Assembly: GCA_021772455.1 (NCBI GenBank)
Contig: JAJFLY010000020.1
Location: 1 to 47,844 of the forward strand
From: Chlamydiota bacterium
GTDB taxonomy: Bacteria; Chlamydiota; Chlamydiia; Chlamydiales; JAAKFR01
Reading direction: 5' to 3'
DNA: 47,844 nucleotides
The position numbers and the translations under genes are program-made. Each line of letters opens with the position of its first letter. Positions within the stretch are counted from its first letter, which is position 1. The notes below the pieces were generated by a model, which saw only the letters and a program-made list of their open reading frames with translations, was not told the DNA's origin and ran no database searches. This document shows positions 1 to 8,709 of this stretch, in pieces.

Positions 1-46
1 CTTCTAGGCTTGTTGCAAACCCTGGAAAAATGTCATCCTGTTTCAT
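1..46 (-). CDS. 5' end of a leftward gene, runs off the window
   Basis: An ATG at 46 is preceded by AAAGGAG with 8 bases of spacing, a good ribosome binding site. The first fifteen codons are open and read MKQDDIFPGFATSLE before the window ends. This is too short to identify the product. The start is supported only by the ribosome binding site and the open frame. Confidence 0.45.
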   Translation of the reverse strand, partial: MKQDDIFPGFATSLE

Positions 47-103
47 GAGCGTACTCCTTTTTTTGAAGATTTATTTGATAGTTAAACCTTCGAGGATACG
101 CTC
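47..103 (-). promoter_or_regulatory. Inverted repeat in the leader of the leftward partial gene
   Basis: GAGCGTA at 47-53 pairs perfectly with TACGCTC at 97-103. On the minus strand one arm lies exactly between the GGAG ribosome binding site and the ATG at 46, so a hairpin in the leader would cover the initiation region. The sequence shows the pairing; translational control is inference. Confidence 0.3.
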
Positions 104-247
104 ACCTTATTTTTCCCGGACACAACTTTCGGTTATACCTCCAGGTCAGATTTGGTGCAATTTTGGTGCACTTGGCCACAAAAGCCGGCCAGAAATGGCC
201 ACTCTTGGCAATAAATCCCTCTGCTTTAAGTCTTTGATTCTTTTGTT

Positions 248-332
248 GCTAGATGCTGTAGTGTGTTGTAGATTATAGGCTTACGCTGGACTGTTAATCC
301 ATTGGTCATAGGTTCGAATCCTACATCCGGAG
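248..332 (+). tRNA. tRNA-Asn (GTT), 3' half intact, 5' half decayed (probable pseudo-tRNA)
   Basis: The anticodon loop CTGTTAA (291-297, anticodon GTT at 293-295) is closed by TGGA/TCCA. A canonical T-arm follows, with loop TTCGAAT at 313-319, then a 3' acceptor strand ATCCGGA and discriminator G. The 5' half does not fold: the best acceptor partner is GCTAGAT at 248-254, which pairs at only 5 of 7 positions, the D-arm is not recognisable, and the span is about 12 bases too long. The T-stem outer pair is A-C. I read this as a damaged tRNA-Asn, possibly broken by integration of the accessory segment that follows. A functional but unusual tRNA is less likely. Confidence 0.5.
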
Positions 333-343
333 TCTTGACACAC

Positions 344-384
344 AGGCACTTAGGCTTGCCCTAAGGTGCCTTTTTTGTTTTTGG
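344..384 (+). terminator. Rho-independent terminator
   Basis: AGGCAC-TTAGG (344-354) pairs with CCTAA-G-GTGCCT (360-371), giving an 11-bp stem with one bulged G and a five-base loop, followed at once by a run of T. It lies about 10 bases after the tRNA-Asn 3' end and probably ended that transcript. Confidence 0.75.
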
Positions 385-492
385 GGATGATCTTTCCCCA
401 CCCCTCCCCCACTTAGCCACAACACTTAACTAAAAACTACAAAAGAAGCGAATGCGCCAAACAACGTTAACTTTGTATTTAAGTGGGGAAGA

Positions 493-508
493 GGTTATGC
501 AACAACCC
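493..508 (+). repeat. Short direct repeat, left copy (GGTTATGCAACAACCC)
   Basis: The 16 bases are identical to 9329-9344 and in the same orientation. Each copy sits inside a small dyad (GAGGTT...AACCCTC here). The pair brackets the whole Rhs-containing accessory block. It could be an attachment-type repeat or a leftover end of an IS5-family element, since the right copy lies upstream of a broken IS5 transposase. Confidence 0.5.
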
Positions 509-520
509 TCATATATTCCT

Positions 521-1144
521 TCATCTCTTATTCTCCCTTATTATTTTAAGCCAACGTTTAACAAGATTTAGAGTTATATTCTGATAATCATTTAATGGTT
601 CAGACTCAAGACCTTCTGGTATTCCTACAACACGTGCAAGAGACAATAGATCAAGTAAATCTCTCTCCTGACCACAGTTAAGATTCATTTTAAATAGAGT
701 TGTAAAATCAACCACAGGGCATTTAGATTCTTTTGATTCAGGATCTTGTGCAATATTTTTAATATTCTCTATTTTACAAAATTTCACATACCCCTGGCTT
801 GGGGATGCCCATAGCGCATGTTCAAAATCATCTTCAATTTCTTGCCAATTTGTCAGAGGAGGGGGTTGTTTTTGAGAAATGAATAACACAACCGTACTCA
901 TAGGGCGATAAAGTCGATTATGAATATCTTCAAGAGAAAGTTCTAAATGTTTAATAGCAGCAAGAGTATCTGCAATAACGAAATCCACCCCATGCTCGGA
1001 TAAATGTGAGATTAGCACTTCCAGTTCAAGACTTGAAGGAGGGATCTTACACAACTGATCTTCAATCAGGAAAGGATTTCGCCTTCTACTTTGTTCTAAG
1101 TACGCTGCAAAATATCTTTCAATAAATTGATGTTGATTTAACAT
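521..1144 (-). CDS. Nucleotidyltransferase-like protein with lost catalytic residues
   Basis: A soluble protein of 207 residues. The stretch HGVDFVIADTLAAIKH (about 51-66) followed by RPMSTVVLFIS (about 79-89) has the layout of the MNT/AbiEii-type nucleotidyltransferase core, which normally reads HGV.fvl.GG.A...G...RpTrDiDlfi. Near residues 150-170, LFKMNLNCGQERDLLDLLSLA resembles the K...gR.kDl.Dl.lL helix that follows in this family. The Gly-Gly (or Gly-Ser) pair has become Asp-Thr and the metal-binding DxD has become Thr-Val-Val, so it is unlikely to be catalytic. This assignment is inference from motif spacing. A different fold is possible. The upstream ribosome binding site is weak. Confidence 0.45.
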   Translation of the reverse strand: MLNQHQFIERYFAAYLEQSRRRNPFLIEDQLCKIPPSSLELEVLISHLSEHGVDFVIADTLAAIKHLELSLEDIHNRLYRPMSTVVLFISQKQPPPLTNWQEIEDDFEHALWASPSQGYVKFCKIENIKNIAQDPESKESKCPVVDFTTLFKMNLNCGQERDLLDLLSLARVVGIPEGLESEPLNDYQNITLNLVKRWLKIIRENKR

Positions 1145-1157
1145 GCTTATTCCACGC

Positions 1158-1250
1158 TTAGGTTGAACATAAGATCCTAATGTCTTCTCCTAAATTCCTC
1201 TGATCCGGATTAAATATCTCGCTTTCTTCTGCAAGCTCCTCTGAACTCAT
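1158..1250 (-). CDS. Possible 30-residue acidic peptide upstream of the nucleotidyltransferase-like gene
   Basis: An ATG at 1250 opens 30 codons to a TAA at 1158, starting MSSEELAEESEIF. It lies 13 bases upstream of the next gene on the same strand. Composition is acidic and hydrophilic. There is no convincing ribosome binding site and no recognisable family, so it may be a chance ORF or an upstream leader peptide. Confidence 0.2.
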   Translation of the reverse strand: MSSEELAEESEIFNPDQRNLGEDIRILCST

Positions 1251-1276
1251 GATAACTCATACAATTCCAAATCTCT

Positions 1277-2044
1277 TTATAGAGTTAGCTCCTGGATAGC
1301 AGAAAATTTTGCCTGGTAGAGAGAGAAGTCCTCTTCAGGTATGGCAATGATGTCTGTTGCATACTGTCCAAGTTTTGGAGGAGTAAATTCTGATAAAGTT
1401 TGGTTATCTAGACACTTATAGCCATATTCAGCCAAAATCTCAGGCGAATTTGAAACGAAATTTTGGCGCTGCATATATTCAAAAATTACGAGCGGGCGTG
1501 TCTGTTGCAGTAATTTGCTTCCACCTCTAAAAATCGCATCTTCATGCCCCTCAACATCAACCTTCACTAGCTTAATCTTACGAGTGTGCTCTAAGCTATC
1601 CAGAGAACGAGTCTGAACTTTGACTTTCACCGCACGCTTTTTGAACCGATTTGCAGTCACCATTTTCGGCTCTACCGTACCACAATAAAAAAGTGTGTAG
1701 GGCTCAATAAACATATCAAGCACCTCACCAGAACGTGTCGACACAGCTTCTTGATGACACTCGATATTTTGTTTTCTTTTTGTCCTTTTCTTTAAAATAT
1801 TGAAAACATATGGATTTGCTTCATAAGCTTCAACCAACCCCTCACGCCCCACAAAATGGGAAAAGAAGGTCGTAAAAAATCCAACATTTGCTCCGATGTC
1901 TAAGACTCGATCCCCTCGATTTAAAATAGCTCGAAAAAAAAGGAGCTTCCTCCACTCTTCACGGTTACATATAATATCGATATCTGAATAAAACTTATTT
2001 TCTAAAAACCGAGCTTTAAAATAGTGGCGCAAATCTTTTAACAT
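1277..2044 (-). CDS. FkbM-family SAM-dependent methyltransferase
   Basis: A protein of 255 residues with the Methyltransf_21 layout. The SAM-binding motif VLDIGANVGFFTTFFS is at 47-62, the acidic ribose-binding strand VEAYEANP follows near 71-78, and VKVDVEGHEDAIFRGG near 160-175 is the FkbM hallmark. The length is usual for the family. FkbM enzymes O-methylate sugars or other small acceptors, often in polysaccharide or secondary-metabolite loci, and the substrate cannot be told here. It is cytoplasmic, with no signal peptide. It lies alone between the nucleotidyltransferase-like gene and the Rhs-linked cassette, all leftward. The family call is firm; the role is unknown. Confidence 0.88.
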   Translation of the reverse strand: MLKDLRHYFKARFLENKFYSDIDIICNREEWRKLLFFRAILNRGDRVLDIGANVGFFTTFFSHFVGREGLVEAYEANPYVFNILKKRTKRKQNIECHQEAVSTRSGEVLDMFIEPYTLFYCGTVEPKMVTANRFKKRAVKVKVQTRSLDSLEHTRKIKLVKVDVEGHEDAIFRGGSKLLQQTRPLVIFEYMQRQNFVSNSPEILAEYGYKCLDNQTLSEFTPPKLGQYATDIIAIPEEDFSLYQAKFSAIQELTL

Positions 2045-2159
2045 AAATTCCAGAATTTTGATATTAGACAGCGCTAGTAAACGAAAAAAAACAGGATCCT
2101 GTCAAGAGTCTTTTTTCTAAGAGATGGAGGCTTATTTGTGGTGTGACCTTGCCCCACGA

Positions 2160-2693
2160 TCAGGATGCGCTCTTTTCTTGCTGCACAATTTCCAGCGCGG
2201 TCTCATAAGACTCCTCATGCAAGTCGGTGAACTTTTTTGTCTCGTGATCGTAGCCGGAGTAAAAGATGCGCCTCTTAGCATTGATATAGGAAACTAAAGC
2301 GACATATCCCCCATCCATGTGCTGACGGTTTTCATTTTCAAAGCCTATCCTTATTCTGAAATTATCGATAGTAACGGGATAATTACGCAGATAAGGACGA
2401 ACTTCTTCATTTTGGTTGTATCGGCTGATATACCCTTCCGCCACATCCACAAAAAGCCTGCGTGCTTCCTCCACATTTAATCTTTCATAGGAATCGTAGA
2501 AAGCATCGACTTGTTGGATATCACCCATCATCGCTCCCCCTTTTCCGACTAAACTCAACCTATTTCGCTTGCACATCTCTTTGTTGTAAGCAAAATAAAT
2601 TTTGTCTGACAACTTGCAGTGCATTGGCTGCTTAAAGCCGCAAAGAAGAGACAATAAGAAAGAAAACACCAAAATATTTTTAGTTACCCACAT
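2160..2693 (-). CDS. Rhs-linked secreted small protein, copy B
   Basis: A protein of 177 residues. A hydrophobic N-terminal signal segment (about 6-20) is followed by a hydrophilic domain containing KEMCKRNRLSLVGKGG, VEEARRLFVDVAEGYI and YGYDHE-type stretches. It is a close paralogue of the gene at 2838-3401; the last 70 residues are almost identical. I do not recognise the family. Its start codon overlaps the end of a duplicated scrap of the Rhs C-terminus, exactly as copy A overlaps the full Rhs gene, so the pair was duplicated as 'Rhs tail plus partner'. By position it could be an immunity, chaperone or accessory protein of the Rhs product. That is inference; no immunity family is recognised. 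Confidence 0.7.
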   Translation of the reverse strand: MWVTKNILVFSFLLSLLCGFKQPMHCKLSDKIYFAYNKEMCKRNRLSLVGKGGAMMGDIQQVDAFYDSYERLNVEEARRLFVDVAEGYISRYNQNEEVRPYLRNYPVTIDNFRIRIGFENENRQHMDGGYVALVSYINAKRRIFYSGYDHETKKFTDLHEESYETALEIVQQEKSAS

Positions 2694-2829
2694 ATTCTTC
2701 TATAAACTTTTGACCATTCTGTTCAATTTGTTCCCAGTAAGTTTCGCCTAATAGGTAGTGCTCTGTCAAGGGGTTCTTGGAGTGACGAATCTCTTTATTT
2801 TGGTTGTAAATGGGGGTTCTTTTGTCATA
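2680..2829 (-). pseudogene. Duplicated fragment of the Rhs 3' end fused to a scrap of its partner gene
   Basis: From 2784 down to the TAA at 2680-2682 the frame reads HSKNPLTEHYLLGETYWEQI and on to ...FIEEYVGN, matching the last 34 residues of the Rhs protein with a few substitutions. Just before it (2808-2785) the same frame reads YNQNKEIR, like the YNQNEEVR/YNENEEIR of the partner proteins. An in-frame TGA at 2830-2832 closes the fragment upstream. It is therefore a recombination scar: the middle of a partner gene joined to the Rhs tail, followed by copy B. Confidence 0.7.
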
Positions 2830-2837
2830 TCACTCGA

Positions 2838-3401
2838 TTACTGGCAGGATGCGCTCTTTTCTTGCTGCACAATTTCCAGCGCGGTCTCATAAGACTCCTC
2901 ATGCAAGTCGGTGAATTTCTTTGTCTCGTGATCGTAGCCGGAGTAAAAGATGCGCCTCTTAGCATTGATATAGGAAGCTAAAGCGACATATCCCCCATCC
3001 ATGTGCTGACGGTTTTCATTTTCAAAACCTATCTGTATTTTGAGACTATCGATAGTAAAGGGATAGTTGCGCAGGTAGGGACGAATCTCTTCATTTTCGT
3101 TGTATCGCGCGATATATCCTTCTGCTACATCGACAAAAAGACGGCGTGCCTCCTCCACATTCAGTCTGTCGTTAGAAGTGTAGAAAGCATTGACTTGCTG
3201 AATATCACCCATCATCCTCCCCCCCTTTCCGACCAAACTCAACCTGTTTCGCTTACACATTTCTTTGTTGTACGCGAAAAAGATTTTATCCGACAATTTA
3301 CAGTATGTAGGCTGCTTAAAGCCACATAGGAGAGAACACAAGAAAGAAAAAATCAAAATATTTTTAGTGCGCCATATATTGTTGTACAAAATCTCGCCCA
3401 T
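2838..3401 (-). CDS. Rhs-linked secreted small protein, copy A
   Basis: A protein of up to 187 residues, paralogous to copy B and overlapping the last 38 bases of the Rhs gene in another frame. The hydrophobic segment NILIFSFLCSLLCGF suggests export. At the position of copy B's ATG (2693) this copy has ATA, so initiation must move upstream: the ATG at 3401 inside the Rhs gene, or a TTG between. No ribosome binding site is visible for either, and the overlap suggests coupling to Rhs translation. Function unknown. Position immediately after the Rhs C-terminal domain suggests a dedicated partner. Confidence 0.65.
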   Translation of the reverse strand: MGEILYNNIWRTKNILIFSFLCSLLCGFKQPTYCKLSDKIFFAYNKEMCKRNRLSLVGKGGRMMGDIQQVNAFYTSNDRLNVEEARRLFVDVAEGYIARYNENEEIRPYLRNYPFTIDSLKIQIGFENENRQHMDGGYVALASYINAKRRIFYSGYDHETKKFTDLHEESYETALEIVQQEKSASCQ

Positions 3402-6400
3402 TTTTTTCTATTTGTTCCGAATAAGTCTCGCCTAACAGGTAGTGCTCTGTCAAGGGGTTCTTGGAGTGCGGGCTGAGAAATGTGACATTGGAGTCAAATC
3501 CAGCCACATTTTTGATATAATTCAAAGTGCTTGTAATAGGAACGCCATCAAGCCTACTGAGGTAATTATTCACTCCGCCAAAGCGTCTTTCGCCAATAAT
3601 CGTAGCGGGTCCGTAGGCATTAACTGAGATATGCTGCCGCTGATCCCCAGTCAATAGATCCCCTGTATTATTAAGACGGGTGCATCCTTGGCTATATGCT
3701 GTTACACGAAACTGATGGATGGGATCCCCGCTCAAAGTATTTTTAAAATGTTCAGCACACATGCTTTCATAGGCGGTTTTGATGCCACATTTTAAGAGCG
3801 CGCAGGTAAGCAGATCATTCATAAACCCACGGGTAGGATTGAATAAAAGAACCACCTGGACACCACCGTGCGTCTCAGATATCCCGTCACGTACACCAAC
3901 AGCTGATTCTCTATTTGTGAGCATCCCATTATAGAAAATTTGTGATTCGTGCTCTATCGTAAAACCATCAGATGGAAGAATTGCCATCTGTTCTTTTGGT
4001 TTGTGATAGCTTTCGCCGCGCATAAATCGGCAGCTCCCTTCAAAAACATCTTGTGCCATCGAAATAGGGAGCATGTGGTGCCCAATCCATTCGGTCGCAC
4101 TAAAAGCGCAGTGCCACATCCACCCACAAAAATCGACGGGATTGTGCACCTCAGAATAGGAGCGAGCTAAAAGCCCATAGGGGTCGCAGTAGAGAAGAGG
4201 GTTATTGAAGACGTACGCGTAGAGGTTAAGGCTGTCTTGAAACCCTTTGGGATCGGGGGTGAGCCACCGCCCTAAAGAGGGATTATAGTACCGCTTACCA
4301 AAATAGAGAAAGCCGCTCTCGGGATCGTACCGTTTGCTGGCAAATCCCCAGGGTGAGAGGTGATTTTTGTCGCCTGTCTCCCCAAAAGCTGTATACTGAT
4401 AGCTGCCAGCTAAATCTCCCTCAGCTGTGAGCATGTTTACGAGAGAGCCTCGGTGATCATGGATGGGAATATATGGGGTACCTGCAATCTCTATGAGGAC
4501 AGCTGCCCCAATTTCAGCCCCTTTCCCCTCTCCAAGTACCCTGAGCTCTTGAATTTCCCCTCCACGCATCATGCCAATCTCATGCTGTCCATCCCACAGA
4601 TAGAGCTCCTCACCTTTGGCAATGCGGCGATTTAAAGCGTCATATGTATAAACTGTTCGCTTGCCTTTTGCGGTCACCGCAATTAGCCGATCTAGGAGGT
4701 CGTATTCATAGCTCGATGCACCATCGGATAGCAAGTTACCGTTGAGGTCGTAACAGTACTCTTGATTCCCATCATGGGTAATTTGATGGAAATGATTTAG
4801 GGTGTAGTCTGCCTCATCTTTGCTAGTCCTATTATGAAGGGAATCGTAGCTGTAGGCGTGCGCATTTTCTGAACTAAGCTGATTGAGCGCGTCATACTGA
4901 AAGTTGTGAACCGCATCGTTGTGCCGATATGCGATGAGATTACCCACTTCATCGTAGCTATAATCGACTGTGAAGTAGGGGGTCTGATAACTTTTCCAGC
5001 GATGAAGGGGATCCCAATCTAGGGAGACTTTCTGCTGATTGGCCAAAATCTGTTCTGTTGGACGTCCTGACAAATTTCTCTCACTATAGGTATGCGTCAT
5101 CCCACCGTAGCAAATGGTATATAGAAAAGGCCCTTTGTAGCTCTTCGTAATGGTCGACGCGTCGGGAAGATAAAGAGCTGCGCATCTCCCATAGGGGTCG
5201 TAGTCGCGACGAATCGTAAGACCTGAATCGAATTTTTCGAGAGTCATGTTGTCATAGGCATCGTAGGCACATTCTAGGGTCGTGCTCCGGATCTGATCGC
5301 AAATATGAGTTAAGCGATTTTTGGTGTCGTAGATGTAGGTATAATCTATTCCATCTCCAAAATAGCGTGCGAGGCGGTTTTGAGAATCATACTCCCGATT
5401 AATGGAGTGGCCATCTGGTTTGATTCGGGTGATCAATCGCCCCAAGCTATCGTAGAGATATTTGGTCTCTTTCTCTCCCCCTTCGATGAATGCTTCTAAC
5501 CTCCCACTGGGACCGTAGCGCCACTTATGAGTGATGGTTGTCTTTAGCACGCTCCCCTCAAATACGGAAGCGACCGTGCAGATCTGGTTGCCGGCGGAAT
5601 CATACGTGCGCTCTTCTCTTTGGATCAAAATTCCTTTAGAGTCGTGGGTCTGAAAATCGACAGGGCGCTTATGCGCATCATGGTAAATCGTTCTAACAAC
5701 GCCTTTTGGATCGCGCGTAGTTTTACATAGGCCCCCTTCATAGCTATAGGAAATCTCTGTAACTCTACCGAGTGGATCTTCAATGCGGATCGGCTCGCCG
5801 TGCGTATTGTAAGTGGTGTGGGTTGTGCCCCCGCAGGTTGTAACACCAATCTTGTTACCAGCCTCATCGTAGGCATACGATTCTCGAAAGGCGTCTTCAA
5901 TATTTTTTTCAAGGAGAAGACCCCTGAGGTCATAGGTCAAATTGGTGACGATATCCCCTTCCTGTGTCTGGCAAAGCCGCCCTAGAGAGTCGTATCTATA
6001 GAGTGTCTCTCTCTCTTCTTTTCGCTCGGCTATCTTTCTGCCGACCCAATCATAGGTAAGGGTGGTGGTGGTTCCCAGTGAATCTGTCTCTCCAATAAGC
6101 CGAAAGGGAGTATAGGCGGCCGTTGTCGTAGCTAAATCGGTTTTCGTCTCCACGAGATTGTCGAGCAAATCATAGGTATAAAAGGTTGCCACCCCATGCC
6201 TATCGGTATGATTGGCTAACGTTCCCCCTTCTAGGTTGTGGACAAAGTGCTCCTCTGTTCCATCAGGATGGAAAATTGCAGTGGGCTGACCACGGAAATT
6301 GCGCTCTGTAGAGGTCGTATCACCATTGGGATCGGTCTCTTGAATGACCTGATCGAGGACGTTATATACTTTCCTCTCGATGGCACTATCTGCATGGGTG

Positions 6401-8616
6401 ATCGCAATCATCCGCCCCAAACTATCGTATGTGAAGCGCGTTTCAAAACCCGAAGGATCGATGGTCGCAATTAACCGGCCATTTTTATCATACTTTTGCT
6501 CTGTAATTAAAACCGTCCCATCACTTTGCCATTCGAGTTGCTTAATAGGACGATTCGCAAGATCAAACTGCCATTCGGTTCTTTGGTCGGATCGAGGCCC
6601 ATCCTGAGCGATCAAGTTAAATTGGGAATCATAGGTAAATCGGGTAGAATTACCTAAAGGATCGGTCGTTTCAATAAGTCGCTCTTGGGCGTCATACGTA
6701 TTGTGAAGAGTATAACAGTAGCTATTGTCTGCGTCATAGTGCGCCTCCGAGGCTATCTTACCCGATGGGTGGTAGGCATAGCGCACCATTTTTAGCAATT
6801 TGTCCCCGGCGTACTCGCGCACTTCCTCGGGAAGACCAAGACAGGGAAAAGTGCGCTTAGGAGAAACTTCTGTAACATGCCGAAAGGTTACAGAAGCGAG
6901 ATCATCAGAATTTTCGCTTCTGCCATCATCAACGATGGTCTTGATGCAAACAGCTCCAAAATCATGATCATAAAAGTGAAATGTCCGCTTCACAATCTCA
7001 CCATCAAGGATGAGCAGTTCAGATTTAAGAAGATTTGTGTTCGGAACATAGGAGTAATGCATCTCTTTGCCTGGCCTATCGGATTCGGTCAGGATTAAAT
7101 TCCACCCATCGGCAGTATAGGTGCGATAAACCGGTGCACAGCCAAGAACTCTCTCTTCAATGACGTTGTGGTTGGCATCGTAAACATATTCCCCACTTTG
7201 AAAGACCTTCCCCATCGCATCTTCTAGGCTCGTTTTTAGCAAATTTCCGGTCGTGGGCTCCCAAGTGCTCTTCTCAACAGAATAAAGCACCTCCCCAAGA
7301 TATCTTTCGATGGCGATAATTTGCTTATCCTCGTTGAAACGGTAGAGCGTTTTGTTGCTTTCGGCGTCGTAAACAATGGTGAAATCTTCACCATATTCAT
7401 AGCGAGCGATGGGGACAACTTCTCCATTTGGACCAACAGGAGCGCTTTGAGCTGCCATCTTCTCATCGTTTTCATAGGTCGTTTCATAAAAACTCCCTCC
7501 CTCTATTTGGACACGACACATGTGGGGAGGGCGTTTGTAGCCATTTTTTCTTTTATTCGGATAATTTTGATAATCATACTGTTGCAACGGATTTCCAGAT
7601 GAAATAACCCTCTTAAGGATAGTGTCATATTCTACACCCTTGTGAACCGTGCGCTGAGTTTGATCATAAACAGCCACTCTCCCATCACTTCCCCTAAATG
7701 TAATTTGATCAACTAGTTGAAAATATTCGCGTCGCCCGCTAATTGAGTGGGAGGCGTAGTCAATTTCAACCGAACCGAGAAGTACACCCGTTGAACTAAA
7801 AGCCTTTATCGACTTGAGCGCATAACATGTTGGGAGATCGCGCCAAACAAAAGGATTTGTCGCATTGCGATCGAGATACTCATACCGAATCACATTTCCA
7901 TTAGGCCTCCTCTCTTCGACGATTTGTCCTTGATAGGGAGGGTGAAAAGGGAATTCCACTTCCTCATACTCGCCCGAAACAGGATGGCGATTGAAACGCT
8001 TGGGCGTCTTGTTGCTCATTTGAGGCCACTGTCTCACATCGGTTTTGAAAAACCGCTCGGTTCCATTCCCTTCTTTAACCGACCCTTCCCACCAGCAGTG
8101 CTCTTCAGGTTCGCTGAAGTTCGCCTGGAACTTTTTTCTCCCCTTTTTATAAGAGACACGCGTGTTCAAAGGGTGGTGCTGCCCTGAAAGCCGTCCATTG
8201 GTGAAGTTTTTGTTTTTTTCAGGCTCAAGAAGAAAACCTGACGCTATTTCTCGACCAAAAAGAGCAAAACTTCCATTTCTTCCCCCTGCGCCAACGTACG
8301 TTTCCTTCTCCTTTACGGGCTCAAAATTAAAGAGCATGAATGTTTCTGGATTAACCCTCCAATGGCCATACATCTGCTCATCATGTGCTGAAGCGTGGGC
8401 ATAAAATCTGCGAATCGAAATAGGCTCGCTCCCTGCCACAACAAGATCGCAAGCCTCCTCGCAATATTCACCCGTAGTGAGATTCCCCTTGAGAGCGTGT
8501 ATATAAAATGTACTCCTTTCGGTAGGAGAAAAAAGGCGATGAGGAATGACCTCCATTTCTGCGCCTTTCACCGAACAGGTGAAGAAACATACAATCCCTA
8601 ACAATAGCCTAAACAT
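3364..8616 (-). CDS. Rhs/YD-repeat protein with a hydrolase-like C-terminal domain
   Basis: A protein of 1750 residues from an ATG at 8616, which has AAGGGG 7 bases upstream (an in-frame TTG lies 18 bases earlier). An N-terminal signal peptide (FRLLLGIVCFFTCSVKGA) is followed by a beta-rich N-terminal region. Dozens of YD-type repeats such as RFTYDSLGRMIAITH follow, then a canonical Rhs core at about 1384-1482 with RYYNPSLGRWLTPDP and a DPYG terminus. The 268-residue tail after DPYG is distinct. It carries a nucleophile-elbow-like AYSQG (Ser about 1642), a candidate His in EHYL (about 1725), and an overall layout reminiscent of the chlamydial DUF687 family. Rhs proteins encase and deliver variable C-terminal toxins. 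A lipase or esterase-like activity of this tail is inference. Signal-peptide export rather than type VI delivery seems likely. Confidence 0.88.
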   Translation of the reverse strand: MFRLLLGIVCFFTCSVKGAEMEVIPHRLFSPTERSTFYIHALKGNLTTGEYCEEACDLVVAGSEPISIRRFYAHASAHDEQMYGHWRVNPETFMLFNFEPVKEKETYVGAGGRNGSFALFGREIASGFLLEPEKNKNFTNGRLSGQHHPLNTRVSYKKGRKKFQANFSEPEEHCWWEGSVKEGNGTERFFKTDVRQWPQMSNKTPKRFNRHPVSGEYEEVEFPFHPPYQGQIVEERRPNGNVIRYEYLDRNATNPFVWRDLPTCYALKSIKAFSSTGVLLGSVEIDYASHSISGRREYFQLVDQITFRGSDGRVAVYDQTQRTVHKGVEYDTILKRVISSGNPLQQYDYQNYPNKRKNGYKRPPHMCRVQIEGGSFYETTYENDEKMAAQSAPVGPNGEVVPIARYEYGEDFTIVYDAESNKTLYRFNEDKQIIAIERYLGEVLYSVEKSTWEPTTGNLLKTSLEDAMGKVFQSGEYVYDANHNVIEERVLGCAPVYRTYTADGWNLILTESDRPGKEMHYSYVPNTNLLKSELLILDGEIVKRTFHFYDHDFGAVCIKTIVDDGRSENSDDLASVTFRHVTEVSPKRTFPCLGLPEEVREYAGDKLLKMVRYAYHPSGKIASEAHYDADNSYCYTLHNTYDAQERLIETTDPLGNSTRFTYDSQFNLIAQDGPRSDQRTEWQFDLANRPIKQLEWQSDGTVLITEQKYDKNGRLIATIDPSGFETRFTYDSLGRMIAITHADSAIERKVYNVLDQVIQETDPNGDTTSTERNFRGQPTAIFHPDGTEEHFVHNLEGGTLANHTDRHGVATFYTYDLLDNLVETKTDLATTTAAYTPFRLIGETDSLGTTTTLTYDWVGRKIAERKEERETLYRYDSLGRLCQTQEGDIVTNLTYDLRGLLLEKNIEDAFRESYAYDEAGNKIGVTTCGGTTHTTYNTHGEPIRIEDPLGRVTEISYSYEGGLCKTTRDPKGVVRTIYHDAHKRPVDFQTHDSKGILIQREERTYDSAGNQICTVASVFEGSVLKTTITHKWRYGPSGRLEAFIEGGEKETKYLYDSLGRLITRIKPDGHSINREYDSQNRLARYFGDGIDYTYIYDTKNRLTHICDQIRSTTLECAYDAYDNMTLEKFDSGLTIRRDYDPYGRCAALYLPDASTITKSYKGPFLYTICYGGMTHTYSERNLSGRPTEQILANQQKVSLDWDPLHRWKSYQTPYFTVDYSYDEVGNLIAYRHNDAVHNFQYDALNQLSSENAHAYSYDSLHNRTSKDEADYTLNHFHQITHDGNQEYCYDLNGNLLSDGASSYEYDLLDRLIAVTAKGKRTVYTYDALNRRIAKGEELYLWDGQHEIGMMRGGEIQELRVLGEGKGAEIGAAVLIEIAGTPYIPIHDHRGSLVNMLTAEGDLAGSYQYTAFGETGDKNHLSPWGFASKRYDPESGFLYFGKRYYNPSLGRWLTPDPKGFQDSLNLYAYVFNNPLLYCDPYGLLARSYSEVHNPVDFCGWMWHCAFSATEWIGHHMLPISMAQDVFEGSCRFMRGESYHKPKEQMAILPSDGFTIEHESQIFYNGMLTNRESAVGVRDGISETHGGVQVVLLFNPTRGFMNDLLTCALLKCGIKTAYESMCAEHFKNTLSGDPIHQFRVTAYSQGCTRLNNTGDLLTGDQRQHISVNAYGPATIIGERRFGGVNNYLSRLDGVPITSTLNYIKNVAGFDSNVTFLSPHSKNPLTEHYLLGETYSEQIEKNGRDFVQQYMAH

Positions 8617-8709
8617 CTGCCAACCCCTTAACAATTGCTTAACAGAAGAGGAAAGTAATTTTTTTAGGAATTATTAGTCAAGGTCGGGTCGGGTTACATC
8701 ATCTATTCT

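Noticed and set aside
30-278. Rightward 82-codon frame before the tRNA remnant
   Set aside because: Overlaps the left-edge gene's start and leader, composition unlike its neighbours, no motif.
2091-2102. ACAGGATCCTGT palindrome as an operator
   Set aside because: Only 12 bases, in a short gap with no promoter-like sequence beside it.
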